A stretch of DNA of 41,574 nt from Muribaculaceae bacterium. Its GTDB lineage: Bacteria; Bacteroidota; Bacteroidia; Bacteroidales; Muribaculaceae. The stretch lies in assembly GCA_029060725.1 (NCBI GenBank), contig JAIDTL010000161.1, forward strand, positions 1-41,574, in the 5' to 3' direction. Positions 24,949 to 33,967 of this stretch are shown piece by piece. The notes under the pieces are model-generated. The model had not been told where the DNA came from and did not search any database. It saw only the letters and a list, made by a program, of their open reading frames with translations. How positions within the stretch are numbered: the first letter of the stretch is position 1; the number at the start of each line of letters is the position of its first letter. The translations under genes were made by a program, and so were the position numbers.

Positions 24949-24980
24949 CAAAAATACACATAATTTATGAAATTTGCAAA
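24949..24980 (-). promoter_or_regulatory. Promoter of ribD
   Basis: On the minus strand, TTTG (24977-24980), 20-bp spacer, TATTTTTG (24949-24956). It decides the ribD start at 24928. Confidence 0.8.
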
Positions 24981-25070
24981 TCTGCCTTAAAAGTTGTTAA
25001 AAATGGAGGAAATAGGGGTTTGACGCAAAAAAAGTTGCCCTTTAATGTCGCTTTATTTAGCAAATAATGT

Positions 25071-25078
25071 TAATTTTG
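25071..25078 (+). promoter_or_regulatory. -7 box of the envelope gene run
   Basis: TAATTTTG, 41 bp before the GTG start at 25120. The -33 element is not clear. Confidence 0.5.
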
Positions 25079-25119
25079 CAAGTTGAAACTACACGCGTTT
25101 GCGTTAAAATTATACGCTT

Positions 25120-26643
25120 GTGAATTTAAAGAACTCATTATTAAGAAGTTTGATGCTATCGGCATGCCTTGCAGTGCTGATTGGCTCGCTGTCATCGTGC
25201 AATAAGAAGACGGAGACAGAAGAAGAAATATATATGCCCGAATCTTCCGTGGCTGTGAAAGGATTCAGTCTCAAATCTAAGAGTGGCTCTAAAGTAAAGG
25301 TTGACTCAGTGTTTTTCTCTATCGATCTTAACAAGGGAGTTATCTTTAATGCTGACTCGCTTCCTGTTGGAACTGACGTCACCAGATTGGCTGCCACAAT
25401 AACATATACTTCATCAGCATCGGCAGTGACGCTTACGCAGACCGGGGGTAAACATACCGGTGTGATCGACTATAAGACCAATCCCTCCGATTCAATCGAC
25501 TTTTCAGGCAAAGTGGTCTTGAAGATAACTGCTGAAGATAAGACTACAAGCCGGGAATACAACATAAAGGTCAATGTCCATAAAGTGGAACCGGATTCTC
25601 TTGTGTGGGATGAGCTTGCTGTCACTCAGATGCCTGCGCGCAAAGACAATCTAAAGGAGCAGAAGACGGTAAAATATAAAGGCACCACATATTCTTTAAT
25701 AAAAGAAGCTGATGACAGCTATACCATGTCGGTAGCTACCGACATCCTTGGTGGAGTATGGGACAAACGCGAAATTGCGTTGGGTTTTCAGCCGGATGTA
25801 AGGACTCTTAATTCTACTTCTGAAAAATTATATCTGCTCGACGCTGCGGGAGTGCTGTATACTTCTGCCGACGGACTCACTTGGAATAATGAGGGAGTGG
25901 TCTGGGCAAACATCATTGGTGCATACGATGATGTGATGCTTGGACTTCGCTACGATAACGGAAAACTCCTTCATACCTTCTGGCCTTCTGATGCAGGATA
26001 TTCAGAATCTGCAGTTAGCGATGATTTCCCGGTGACTGATTATACCGACTTTGTGCAATTCAGCAATCGCTGGACTACATTGCCCATTGGGTTCATGGTA
26101 GGTGGTAGGATGCGTGATGGAAATTATACCGACAAGACTTGGGGCTTTGACGGCGATCATTGGGTAGTGCTTTCTGAAGGAATGACTCCGAAAGTGGCAG
26201 GCGCTACTTTAGTGCCATATTACGTGTATCGTAAGACATCCTCGTCGCTTGTGCAGACAGAGTTTTCTGTATGGTTGCTTATAGGTGGTAAGCGTAGCGA
26301 TGTGACGTATAACCGAACTATATATGCGTCATACGACAACGGAGTCAATTGGTATGAAACAGACTCTCAGATGCAACTCCCTGATGATTTCCCGAGTCTC
26401 AGCAATCATGACGGCATAATGGTGGAATGGCCTAAGCAAGCATCACTTAAAGATAATTGGGAAAGCCGTTCCGGAATTCAGAAGCCGGGTATGGCGCGTA
26501 TAAAATATAGGGTTGAAGACTACGAGGTGTATTGGGATTGTCCGTACATCTACATCTTTGGTGGCGTAGAGAGCGGTGGCAACCTGAACGATAAGGTGTG
26601 GCGTGGAGTCCTTAATCGACTGACGTTTGTGCCACAGTTCTGA
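25120..26643 (+). CDS. Putative surface lipoprotein, DUF6242-like
   Basis: 507 aa, GTG start. A lipoprotein signal peptide ends in GSLSSC, with Cys 27 as the lipidated residue. Residues about 40-155 look like an Ig-like/BACON-type beta domain (GVIFNADSLPVGTDVTRLAA). Residues about 190-507 show repeated Kelch/propeller-like strands (VLYTSADGLTWNNEGVVW, MVGGRMRDGNYTDKTWG, YIFGGVESGGNLNDKVWRG). The layout recalls DUF6242, a Bacteroidales lipoprotein family of unknown function; the name is from memory. It precedes the DUF6089 gene by 6 bp and so is in the envelope operon. A binding or scaffold role at the outer membrane is likely. Confidence 0.75.
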   Translation: MNLKNSLLRSLMLSACLAVLIGSLSSCNKKTETEEEIYMPESSVAVKGFSLKSKSGSKVKVDSVFFSIDLNKGVIFNADSLPVGTDVTRLAATITYTSSASAVTLTQTGGKHTGVIDYKTNPSDSIDFSGKVVLKITAEDKTTSREYNIKVNVHKVEPDSLVWDELAVTQMPARKDNLKEQKTVKYKGTTYSLIKEADDSYTMSVATDILGGVWDKREIALGFQPDVRTLNSTSEKLYLLDAAGVLYTSADGLTWNNEGVVWANIIGAYDDVMLGLRYDNGKLLHTFWPSDAGYSESAVSDDFPVTDYTDFVQFSNRWTTLPIGFMVGGRMRDGNYTDKTWGFDGDHWVVLSEGMTPKVAGATLVPYYVYRKTSSSLVQTEFSVWLLIGGKRSDVTYNRTIYASYDNGVNWYETDSQMQLPDDFPSLSNHDGIMVEWPKQASLKDNWESRSGIQKPGMARIKYRVEDYEVYWDCPYIYIFGGVESGGNLNDKVWRGVLNRLTFVPQF

Positions 26644-26649
26644 TGACAG

Positions 26650-27336
26650 ATGAAAAGGCTCTTCTCTGTCATATTGCTGGCCGCATTCTGTATCTGGTTT
26701 GCCCAGTCAGCTTCGGCTCAGGAAGACTATCGGTTTGATGCCGGTGGAGGTATTGGTATGACCGGTTATCTTGGAGATGCCAACACCTCGAATCTATGGA
26801 GCCATCCCGGATTTGACGGTATGCTGCTCTTCCGTTACATAAAGAGTCCACGGATTGCTTTCAAAACCGGACTCTATGTCGGGACGCTTTCCGGCGATAC
26901 TTCGGATATGACAGATGTCTTGCCGGATGCCGCCCGGTTTAAGTTCTCTACCACTTTTCTTGAACTCTGTGAGATGTTTGAGTTCAATTTCTTCAACTAT
27001 GGGATAGGGGAAAAGTATAGAAAACTAAAACGCTGGAGTCCTTATATAACAGGAGGACTTGGCGCAACAGTATGGACAACAGACGGCTACACCGGAGTGG
27101 CGCTTACGCTCCCTTTCGGCATTGGAGCCAAATATAAGATCAACGAGAGGCTTAACCTCGGATTAGAGTTCCTCATGAAGAAAACTTTTTCTGATAGACT
27201 CGATGGCCGGGACCTTTCCGATCCACATGCCATAAAGTCGAGTTTTGCAAAAAACACCGACTGGTATTCAACACTTACAGTGACGTTGAGTTACGAATTT
27301 TCGAAGCGATGCGCCACTTGCAATTATAAAGATTAA
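26650..27336 (+). CDS. DUF6089-like outer-membrane beta-barrel protein
   Basis: 228 aa. A signal peptide cut after SASAQ is followed by amphipathic strands of a small porin-like barrel (FDAGGGIGMTGYLGDAN, RYIKSPRIAFKTGLYVGTLS, WSPYITGGLGATVWT, STLTVTLSYEFSKR). Small barrels of this kind sit directly before uppS and bamA in many Bacteroidetes (DUF6089). 12 bp separate it from uppS. Two Cys (CATC) lie near the C-terminus after the last strand. Function is unknown. Confidence 0.8.
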   Translation: MKRLFSVILLAAFCIWFAQSASAQEDYRFDAGGGIGMTGYLGDANTSNLWSHPGFDGMLLFRYIKSPRIAFKTGLYVGTLSGDTSDMTDVLPDAARFKFSTTFLELCEMFEFNFFNYGIGEKYRKLKRWSPYITGGLGATVWTTDGYTGVALTLPFGIGAKYKINERLNLGLEFLMKKTFSDRLDGRDLSDPHAIKSSFAKNTDWYSTLTVTLSYEFSKRCATCNYKD

Positions 27337-27348
27337 AATACTCCGATA

Positions 27349-28104
27349 ATGGAAACACTTGAAGATATTCTTGGCAGACTCGACATGACGAGTATTCCGC
27401 GTCATGTAGCCATGATCATGGACGGGAACGGTCGTTGGGCTAAAAACCGCGATAAAGTTCGCAGTGACGGTCACTATGAGGGCATCACGAGCGTGCACAA
27501 TGTCACAGCCCTTTCATCCGATCTCGGAATTGAATACCTTACCCTTTACGCTTTCAGCACTGAAAACTGGAATCGTCCGAAGGATGAGGTAGATACGCTG
27601 ATGACCATTATCGGATGGGCTATCGCAAGGGAGCTCCCTGAGCTTCTGCAGAATAATGTGAAGATTAATCTTCTTGGCGATATTGAGAGAGTGCCGGAAG
27701 GTCCTCGTGCCGAACTTTATGATTCACGAGATAAGACTGCTCATTGCACCGGTCTTCAACTCAATATCTGCATTAGCTACTCTTCAAGATGGGAAATAGC
27801 TGATGCAGCGCGAAAGCTTGCACGCGAAGCTGCTGAAGGAAAACTGAATCCTGATGACATTGATGAAGAAGTATTCAGCAATCATCTTGCTACTGCCGGT
27901 ATGCCTGACCCCGATTTGTTGATAAGAACCGGTGGAGAGGAGCGAATCAGCAATTATCTTCTATGGCAGATTGCATATAGTGAACTATATTTCACTCCTA
28001 CGCTATGGCCTGATTTCGGGAAAAAGGAATATGCTCTCGCGCTCGTAGACTATCAGCAACGCGAACGGCGATTCGGAAAGACTTCAGAGCAAGTGGCTCA
28101 ATGA
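27349..28104 (+). CDS. uppS: Isoprenyl transferase (undecaprenyl diphosphate synthase)
   Basis: 251 aa, cytosolic cis-prenyltransferase that extends farnesyl diphosphate with isopentenyl diphosphate to the C55 carrier of peptidoglycan and surface glycans. AMIMDGNGRWA holds catalytic Asp 25 and the phosphate-binding Gly/Arg. Also visible: LTLYAFSTENWNRP, the LNICISYSSRWEI region, and DPDLLIRTGGEERISNYLLWQ with conserved Arg. Length is normal. It lies between the DUF6089 gene and bamA, the standard order. Confidence 0.97.
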   Translation: METLEDILGRLDMTSIPRHVAMIMDGNGRWAKNRDKVRSDGHYEGITSVHNVTALSSDLGIEYLTLYAFSTENWNRPKDEVDTLMTIIGWAIARELPELLQNNVKINLLGDIERVPEGPRAELYDSRDKTAHCTGLQLNICISYSSRWEIADAARKLAREAAEGKLNPDDIDEEVFSNHLATAGMPDPDLLIRTGGEERISNYLLWQIAYSELYFTPTLWPDFGKKEYALALVDYQQRERRFGKTSEQVAQ

Positions 28105-28122
28105 AGCTCAATGATAGGTAGC

Positions 28123-28162
28123 TTGACAACTGACAATTTGACAACACGACAACTTGACAACC
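28123..28162. repeat. Intergenic 8-bp tandem array TGACAAC(N)
   Basis: Five in-phase units (TTGACAAC, TGACAATT, TGACAACA, CGACAACT, TGACAACC) between uppS and bamA. Translated, it gives a false N-terminal extension of BamA (SLTTDNLTTRQLDNQN). Confidence 0.85.
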
Positions 28163-28167
28163 AAAAT

Positions 28168-30813
28168 ATGAATTTCACCAAAAACATAGGAAGGCTTCTG
28201 ACAGCCATATTGATAGTAGCCTCTTTCGTAGTAAGCCCTGAAGCCTCGGCTCAGACGCCTACAAACGACACAATTTATGCTCCGGACATCATCTATAGCC
28301 CTATTCCAAAGGTGTATGAGATTGCCGGCATTAAAGTGACCGGTGTCCCTGACGTAGAGGACTACGTAATTATTGGATATTCCGGACTTTCCGTAGGTGA
28401 GAAAATTGAAATTCCAGGAGATGCTATTTCTACTGCAGTGAAGCGTTTCTACCGGCAAGGTCTTTATTCCAAAGTGGAAATCAATCTTGAGAAGACTGTC
28501 GGCGATAAGGCGTGGCTTGAAATTTCGTTGAAACAACAGCCGCGTATGGCTGAAATACGCTTCACCGGTGTCAAGGGCGGAGAGAAGAAAGATCTTCTCG
28601 AACGTCTTGGTGTGGAAAAGGGTCAGCAGTTGACACCTAATATCGTAGCCCGTATCAAGCAAGTTGTCAAGCAATATTATTCAGATAAGGGATTTAAAAA
28701 TGTAGTTGTGACATCTTCACAGCAACCGGATCTCTCTCAAGAGAATTATGATTATCTGACTATAAATGTAGATCGTCAGAGCAAAGTGAAGGTGCATAAG
28801 ATATATGTCAATGGCAATAATGTCTTGTCCGACAGGAAATTCAAGAATGCTATGAAAAAGACAAATGAGAATCATGACATTCTTAATCTCTTCAAGCAGA
28901 AGAAATTTGTTGACTCCGACTATGCCGACGACAAGATCCGTATCATCGATAAATATAATGAGCTCGGATATCGCGATGCAGAAATTCTCAGTGATTCAAT
29001 CGTGAAATACGATGATAAGGAAGTGGATATCTACATTACTGTAGATGAAGGCGACCGCTACTACATAAAGGATATCGACTGGGTGGGAAATACTATTTAT
29101 TCTTCAGACTTCCTCAATCAAGTGCTTGGTATGTATCCGGGCGACGTCTATAACCAAAAGCGTCTTAACAAGCGTACTTCGGAAGATGATGATGCAGTCT
29201 CCAGCCTGTATCTTGACAACGGATACCTCTTCTTCCAGCTTGTGCCGATTGAGCAACAAGTGACAGGCGACAGCATCTCACTTATGATGAGAGTCTATGA
29301 GGGTCAACCTGCAAGGATCAATAAAGTTGTCATCAATGGTAATGATCAGCTTTATGAGAAAGTAATCCGTCGAGAATTGAGGGTTAAGCCCGGTGATTTG
29401 TTCTCAAAGCGAGCTCTGATGAACTCAGCGCGTGAAATTGCGGCATCGGGCCACTTTGACCCGGAGACTATGGGTATCAACCCAATGCCGAATGATGCTG
29501 ATGGCACTGTGGATATCGTCTTTGACCTTGAACAGAAAGCCAACGACAAGGTGCAGCTTTCACTCGGTTGGGGCCAGACAGGTGTGACAGGGCAGGTAGC
29601 TCTCTCATTCTCCAACTTCTCAATCAAGAATCTCTTCAATCCGCAGAGCTATCGCGGCATCATCCCGCGAGGTGACGGACAGACATTCTCGATCTCTGCC
29701 CAGACCAATGCTAAATACTATCAGAGCTACAATATCAGTTTCTTTGATCCTTGGCTGGGTGGAAAGCGTCCGAATTCATTCTCCTTCTCAGTAGACTATA
29801 GCCGCTCTACCGGTGTCAACAGCCGCTTCTACAATCAGAGCTGGATGAATTCATATTCTTACTATCCTTATTATGGCGGTTCCTACGGAAGCAACTACGG
29901 CCAATATTACTATCAGAATGCGTACGACCCTAACAAGGTGCTTCAGCTTGCTGGCGTCTCTGCTGCCTACGGTACGCGTCTGACATGGCCGGATGATATG
30001 TTCCAATTCCAGGTGTCGCTTGCTTATCGATGGTACTACCTGAAGAATTGGGAATATCTCCGATTCATGCAGACCGGTGCGGCAAACTCAGTTGTGCTCG
30101 GTTTGAATTTGAGCCGCAACACCACCGACCAGCCGATATATCCGCGTTCCGGCTCAAGCTTCATGCTCTCTCTTCAGATGACTCCCCCATGGACTAAATT
30201 CCGTAAGGGTCACAATTGGGAGAAGCTTGCTGAGGAGGCTGCGAAATATGATGCGAAGGCTCAGGCTGCTCTATATAAGTGGATAGAGTATTGGAAACTC
30301 AAATTCCAAGCCAAGACCTTTACTCCGCTTACCAACCCGGATGGCAACTGGACTCTCGTGATGATGACTAAGGCGGATTTCGCATTGTTGGGATCCTATA
30401 ATAAGTATGTGAAGTCGCCTTTCGAAACTTTCTATTTCGGCGGCGACGGTATGACAGGAAGCTACACTTACGCTACGGAGACTGTCTCAATGCGTGGTTA
30501 TGAAAACGGACAGTTCACTCCATATTACTATGAAGCGTATGCTTACTCTAAGTTTACATTCGAACTCCGCTTCCCATTCATGCTGCAACCTAACACCACC
30601 ATCTTTGCCCTTGCATTCGCGGAAGCTGGTAATGCTTGGACAGACATCAAAGACTTCGCTCCTTTCAACTTGAAGCGTTCTGCCGGTGTCGGTATTCGTC
30701 TCTATCTTTCAATGCTCGGATTCCTTGGTATTGACTGGGGTTATGGTTTCGACAAGGTATGGGGACGTCGTGGTGGTGGCAATCTTCACTTCGTGCTTGG
30801 ACAGGAATTCTGA
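28168..30813 (+). CDS. bamA: Outer membrane protein assembly factor BamA
   Basis: 881 aa from the ATG at 28168 (MNFTKNIGRLL), followed by a signal peptide cut near EASAQ. The 19-residue upstream extension is encoded by a repeat and was rejected. Five POTRA domains occupy about 40-440 (KVYEIAGIKVTGV, PARINKVVINGNDQLYEKVI). The Omp85 beta-barrel follows from about 460, with DNGYLF-type and GVGIRLYLSMLGFLGIDWGYGFD motifs and a terminal Phe (VLGQEF). It inserts beta-barrel proteins into the outer membrane and is essential. An unusual Tyr/Gly-rich surface loop (NSYSYYPYYGGSYGSNYGQ) sits in the barrel. Confidence 0.97.
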   Translation: MNFTKNIGRLLTAILIVASFVVSPEASAQTPTNDTIYAPDIIYSPIPKVYEIAGIKVTGVPDVEDYVIIGYSGLSVGEKIEIPGDAISTAVKRFYRQGLYSKVEINLEKTVGDKAWLEISLKQQPRMAEIRFTGVKGGEKKDLLERLGVEKGQQLTPNIVARIKQVVKQYYSDKGFKNVVVTSSQQPDLSQENYDYLTINVDRQSKVKVHKIYVNGNNVLSDRKFKNAMKKTNENHDILNLFKQKKFVDSDYADDKIRIIDKYNELGYRDAEILSDSIVKYDDKEVDIYITVDEGDRYYIKDIDWVGNTIYSSDFLNQVLGMYPGDVYNQKRLNKRTSEDDDAVSSLYLDNGYLFFQLVPIEQQVTGDSISLMMRVYEGQPARINKVVINGNDQLYEKVIRRELRVKPGDLFSKRALMNSAREIAASGHFDPETMGINPMPNDADGTVDIVFDLEQKANDKVQLSLGWGQTGVTGQVALSFSNFSIKNLFNPQSYRGIIPRGDGQTFSISAQTNAKYYQSYNISFFDPWLGGKRPNSFSFSVDYSRSTGVNSRFYNQSWMNSYSYYPYYGGSYGSNYGQYYYQNAYDPNKVLQLAGVSAAYGTRLTWPDDMFQFQVSLAYRWYYLKNWEYLRFMQTGAANSVVLGLNLSRNTTDQPIYPRSGSSFMLSLQMTPPWTKFRKGHNWEKLAEEAAKYDAKAQAALYKWIEYWKLKFQAKTFTPLTNPDGNWTLVMMTKADFALLGSYNKYVKSPFETFYFGGDGMTGSYTYATETVSMRGYENGQFTPYYYEAYAYSKFTFELRFPFMLQPNTTIFALAFAEAGNAWTDIKDFAPFNLKRSAGVGIRLYLSMLGFLGIDWGYGFDKVWGRRGGGNLHFVLGQEF

Positions 30814-30889
30814 CGCGTTGTATGAAATTTAAACTTTAATGGCGATTCGTTGTCTTTTAAGTAGTGATAACTTAAAAAATAGAAATAAC

Positions 30890-31405
30890 ATGAAGAAACT
30901 TATCATATCGTTAGCAATAGTGTTGGCAGCTGGTTTGGGTGCATACGCACAGAAGTTTGCGCTCGTGGATATGGACTATATCCTACGCAATGTCCCGAGT
31001 TATGAAATGGCCAACGAACAATTGAATCAAGTGTCGCAGCGCTGGGAGCGAGAGGTCACCGAGCTCTCCAAAGAAGCTGAGACAATGTATAAGAACTATC
31101 AGTCAGAGATGATATTCCTCACCGACGACCAGAAGAAGAGTCGTGAAGAAGAACTCGTGGCAAAGGAGAAGGAAGTCACCGATCTCCGCTACAAATATTT
31201 TGGTCCGGAAGGTGAGCTCTTTAAAAAGCGCCAAAGCCTCATGAAGCCTATTCAGGAAGATGTCTACAATGCAGTGAAGGCGGTAAGTGAAGAAAAGGGT
31301 TATCAAGTGATATTCGACCGTGCTTCTTCTCAGAGTATTGTCTTTGCATCCCCTAAGATTGATGTCAGCAACGAGGTGCTTGCAAAACTTGGATATTCTA
31401 AGTAA
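30890..31405 (+). CDS. OmpH/Skp-family periplasmic chaperone, first copy
   Basis: 171 aa from the ATG at 30890 (MKKLIISLAIVL); the longer ORF start at 30839 was rejected because this Met begins a clean signal peptide ending GAYAQ. The mature part is the Skp fold: a short beta core (KFALVDMDYIL), a long helical hairpin (Gln/Glu/Lys-rich, about 55-130) and a C-terminal beta part (GYQVIFDRASSQSIVFASP). It holds unfolded outer-membrane proteins for BamA, whose gene lies 76 bp upstream. Confidence 0.93.
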   Translation: MKKLIISLAIVLAAGLGAYAQKFALVDMDYILRNVPSYEMANEQLNQVSQRWEREVTELSKEAETMYKNYQSEMIFLTDDQKKSREEELVAKEKEVTDLRYKYFGPEGELFKKRQSLMKPIQEDVYNAVKAVSEEKGYQVIFDRASSQSIVFASPKIDVSNEVLAKLGYSK

Positions 31406-31516
31406 TTCTAATTTCACTTTGTGAAATTTGAGGGTTATGGGGTGGTAAGGATAAGTTTTGGTGTGAGAAAAAAGAAATAATAAACAATAACAAATAAATT
31501 AAACAAACAGAAAGAA

Positions 31517-32023
31517 ATGATCAAGAAAGTACTTTTGGCGATCGCGCTTATTTGCCCGATGCTTCTGTCTGCTCAGACCCTAAAGATAGGCCTTGTAGAC
31601 TTCGCTACAGTTCTCCAGGCTATGCCTGACTACACCGCAGCTATGACTCAGCTCAAAGAAGTGAGCGGAAAATATGAGGCTGAACTTAAGAAACTTGGCG
31701 AAGAGATGAATCGCCAGATGACTGAGTTCCAGAATATGCCTGAGAATGAGCTTCCTGCCATCAAAGAGCGCAAGGCTCGTGAGATAAGCGACTATCAGCA
31801 GAAGATGCAGCAGTTTGAGCAGTCTGCTTCTGAAGATCTGAATAAGATGCACGGTGACCTTATGGGACCTATTACCCAGAAGATTTCTCAAGCAGTGGAA
31901 AGTGTTGGCCGTGAGGGTAGCTACTCTCTAATTCAGATGTATGATCCGCAGCTTGTACTATATCATGCCGAACCGGTAGAGGATGTGACTCCACTTGTAA
32001 AGGCTAAGCTCGGTATCAAGTAA
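31517..32023 (+). CDS. OmpH/Skp-family periplasmic chaperone, second copy
   Basis: 168 aa with a signal peptide ending LLSAQ. Same Skp architecture as the previous gene (LKIGLVDFATVLQAMPDY, then coiled-coil arms EKYEAELKKL-type, then GSYSLIQMYDPQLVLY), but the two are clearly diverged. Tandem ompH genes after bamA are usual in Bacteroidetes. The 111-bp gap before it holds a small dyad AATTTCAC/GTGAAATT (31409-31427) but no clear promoter. Confidence 0.92.
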   Translation: MIKKVLLAIALICPMLLSAQTLKIGLVDFATVLQAMPDYTAAMTQLKEVSGKYEAELKKLGEEMNRQMTEFQNMPENELPAIKERKAREISDYQQKMQQFEQSASEDLNKMHGDLMGPITQKISQAVESVGREGSYSLIQMYDPQLVLYHAEPVEDVTPLVKAKLGIK

Positions 32024-32058
32024 TAACTGATGTCTAAAATTGTGTTGAATCCAACACC

Positions 32059-32931
32059 ATGACAGATAATAAAGCAGTGAGAATGGCGGAAGCTGATGCT
32101 TCCGCCATTTCCGTAGGTCCCATTGGTGTCTTCGATTCCGGCTATGGCGGACTTACTATTTTGAGGGACCTTCGAAAGATCCTTCCGGATTATGATTACC
32201 TGTATTTAGGTGATAATGCCCGTGCACCATACGGTTCGAGAAGTTTTGAGGTGATCTATCGTTATACTCTTGAAGCTGTCAAAGAATTGTTTGCTCGAGG
32301 ATGTCCGCTTGTCATATTGGCGTGCAATACAGCTTCAGCAAAGGCTCTGCGTACTATCCAACAAAAGGATCTTCCCAATATTGATCCGACACGCAGGGTG
32401 CTGGGCGTGATTCGTCCTACGGTGGAGATTCTCGATAATGTCTCCGGTTCCGGTCATGTCGGTGTGTTGGGTACTCCGGGCACTGTCGCAAGCGAATCAT
32501 ACGTGATCGAGGCTACTAAACTTTTCCCGGACATGAAGGTCTCGCAACAGGAATGTCCGCTTTGGGTGCCAATTGTGGAGAATTCCGAGGCTGATGGGGA
32601 TGGTGCGGATTATTTCGTCAAGAAGTATATTGATGCCATTATGGATAAGGACCCGGAGATCGATACGCTTGTACTTGCTTGCACACACTATCCTTTACTT
32701 ATAGATAAAATACGCAAGTATGCTCCGGAGAATGTCCGGATTTTATCGCAAGGTAATCTTGTGGCAGAGTCTTTAAAAGACTATCTCCGCCGTCATCCTG
32801 AGATGGAATGCCGTCTTTCAAAAGGAGGATCTGTAGAGTTCCTTACGAGTGAGAATCCGGATAAATTTGATTCTCTTGCATCTGTCTTTACCCATCATCC
32901 GGTCAGATCGCGGCGTTGTGCGCTCGACTAA
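32059..32931 (+). CDS. murI: Glutamate racemase
   Basis: 290 aa, cytosolic. It interconverts L- and D-glutamate to supply D-Glu for peptidoglycan. IGVFDSGYGGLTIL carries the catalytic-pocket Asp 26 and Ser 27 (most relatives have GVGG). The two acid/base cysteines are Cys 89 in LACNTAS and Cys 208 in LACTHYPL. Length is about 20 aa more than average owing to the N-terminal MTDNKAVRMAEADAS extension; a second Met at residue 9 is an alternative start. It follows the chaperone genes by 35 bp. Confidence 0.96.
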   Translation: MTDNKAVRMAEADASAISVGPIGVFDSGYGGLTILRDLRKILPDYDYLYLGDNARAPYGSRSFEVIYRYTLEAVKELFARGCPLVILACNTASAKALRTIQQKDLPNIDPTRRVLGVIRPTVEILDNVSGSGHVGVLGTPGTVASESYVIEATKLFPDMKVSQQECPLWVPIVENSEADGDGADYFVKKYIDAIMDKDPEIDTLVLACTHYPLLIDKIRKYAPENVRILSQGNLVAESLKDYLRRHPEMECRLSKGGSVEFLTSENPDKFDSLASVFTHHPVRSRRCALD

Positions 32932-32932
32932 T

Positions 32933-33193
32933 ATGTATGTAGATATGGAAAATATACCTGAAGATGTAGCTGCAAAATTGCAAGAGCTCTCAGAGCGGAT
33001 TTTGATGAATGCCGAAGATGAAGATGCTCTTATAGAGCGAGGTCGGCTTCACTGGTCGCTTGGCCATAGAAGCGAAGCAATTAATGACTATTTGGCTGCG
33101 CAAAAGCTCAATCCCGAAGGCAAGGCTAAGGAATTGCTCAAAGCTACCTACGAAATACTCAACTTTTACCATAAGGATCTCTTCAATCCTTAG
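32933..33193 (+). CDS. Small TPR-like protein
   Basis: 86 aa from the ATG at 32933, one base after the murI stop, so translation is coupled. One clear TPR-type helix pair: DEDALIERGRLHWSLGHRSEAINDYLAAQKLNP. No signal peptide; probably cytosolic. It could be an adaptor for a protein of the envelope run, but the partner is unknown. Its stop codon overlaps that of the convergent gene (shared TTAG at 33190-33193). Confidence 0.75.
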   Translation: MYVDMENIPEDVAAKLQELSERILMNAEDEDALIERGRLHWSLGHRSEAINDYLAAQKLNPEGKAKELLKATYEILNFYHKDLFNP

Positions 33194-33564
33194 AGTTCCC
33201 AAGGATAGAACATTGGCACCTGTACGGCTTGTGGACGCTGTGCAGGTGTTCGTTTTCTTTGGGGATATAGCATTATGCGCTTTTCTCGTGTCCAGCCGCG
33301 GTCATGATTGCGGATATAGACCACTACAAGACCATGCATACCTTTGGCGCGTCTACGCAGGTCGCCTGTCAGGTCGGTCATGTCGGCTACTTGGTTGGTT
33401 ACATATTCCATCACGCGTTGCCCTCCGGCTACTACACGCACTGAGATTTTGTCGCCATAGCTCATGAGGGAATCTGCGCGCCCTACAGTGACGCGGCGTA
33501 CGCTGCGGGAGGTATAAATGGGAGCTCCCGAGGTGCTGGATGTGTAATACGTACTGTTCATCAT
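33190..33564 (-). CDS. Hypothetical protein
   Basis: 124 aa from the ATG at 33562-33564 (MMNSTYYTSS). The open frame reaches 33660, but a TAAATTTG -7 box at 33621-33628 lies inside that extension, so I prefer the later start. Basic, Arg-rich and beta-like (SVRRVTVGRADSLMSY, ISVRVVAGGQRVMEYV, HGLVVVYIRNHDRGWTREKR). No signal peptide or known motif. Unrecognised; possibly a small Bacteroidales-specific protein. Confidence 0.6.
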   Translation of the reverse strand: MMNSTYYTSSTSGAPIYTSRSVRRVTVGRADSLMSYGDKISVRVVAGGQRVMEYVTNQVADMTDLTGDLRRRAKGMHGLVVVYIRNHDRGWTREKRIMLYPQRKRTPAQRPQAVQVPMFYPWEL

Positions 33565-33620
33565 AATCCGGAAAAATTTGCGATATCGTGCATTAGGTGC
33601 GCGATTCTGGTTGTTTTCTG

Positions 33621-33628
33621 CAAATTTA
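33621..33628 (-). promoter_or_regulatory. -7 box for the hypothetical gene at 33190-33564
   Basis: TAAATTTG on the minus strand, about 57 bp before the chosen start. No good -33 element. Confidence 0.4.
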
Positions 33629-33693
33629 GCCGGAACTACTGCACGATTTTGTGCAGTCATTTGTTAAATAAGGTTAATAGGATGAATTTTTAA

Positions 33694-33728
33694 CAAAAAA
33701 ATACCTCGCGAAGCAAATCGCGAGGTAT
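33694..33728 (-). terminator. Terminator of the tRNA-Leu gene
   Basis: An 11-bp perfect stem (ATACCTCGCGA at 33701-33711 with 33718-33728) is followed on the minus strand by seven Ts. Confidence 0.85.
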
Positions 33729-33734
33729 CAATCG

Positions 33735-33819
33735 TACAGGAAATGGGACTCGAACCCACACAGCCCGCAAAGGCCAGGGGATTTTAAGTCCCCCGTGTCT
33801 ACCATTCCACCATTCCTGC
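33735..33819 (-). tRNA. tRNA-Leu (anticodon UAA)
   Basis: 85 nt, class II with a long variable arm. Acceptor GCAGGAA pairs with TTCCTGT (one G-U pair), discriminator A. The anticodon loop reads CTTAAAA, with UAA as the anticodon. The T arm is GTGGGTTCGAGTCCCAT. CCA is not encoded. It has its own promoter and terminator. Confidence 0.96.
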
Positions 33820-33849
33820 ATCAGGACGTGCTTGTTGGCATTCCGAGTG

Positions 33850-33881
33850 CAAAGTTAATTAATTTTTTGTGGCTGTCCAAA
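33850..33881 (-). promoter_or_regulatory. Promoter of tRNA-Leu
   Basis: On the minus strand, TTTG (33878-33881), 20-bp spacer, TAACTTTG (33850-33857), about 30 bp before the tRNA 5' end. Confidence 0.8.
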
Positions 33882-33891
33882 TTTTTTTCGA

Positions 33892-33922
33892 GAAAAAAGA
33901 AGCCCCGCATTTGCGGAGCTTC
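33892..33922 (-). terminator. Terminator of the OmpA-family gene
   Basis: Stem GAAGCTCCGC / GCGGGGCTTC (33899-33922, one G-T pair) with an AAAT loop is followed by six Ts on the minus strand. It overlaps the region just upstream of the tRNA promoter. Confidence 0.85.
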
Positions 33923-33967
33923 CGTTTCTGCCTGATAATTGGCAGTCTTTAACCTAAAGTTATATTT

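Noticed and set aside
28123..28162. TTGACA-like -35 boxes before bamA
   Set aside because: They come from the 8-bp array; the Bacteroidetes primary sigma factor does not use TTGACA, and no TAnnTTTG follows.
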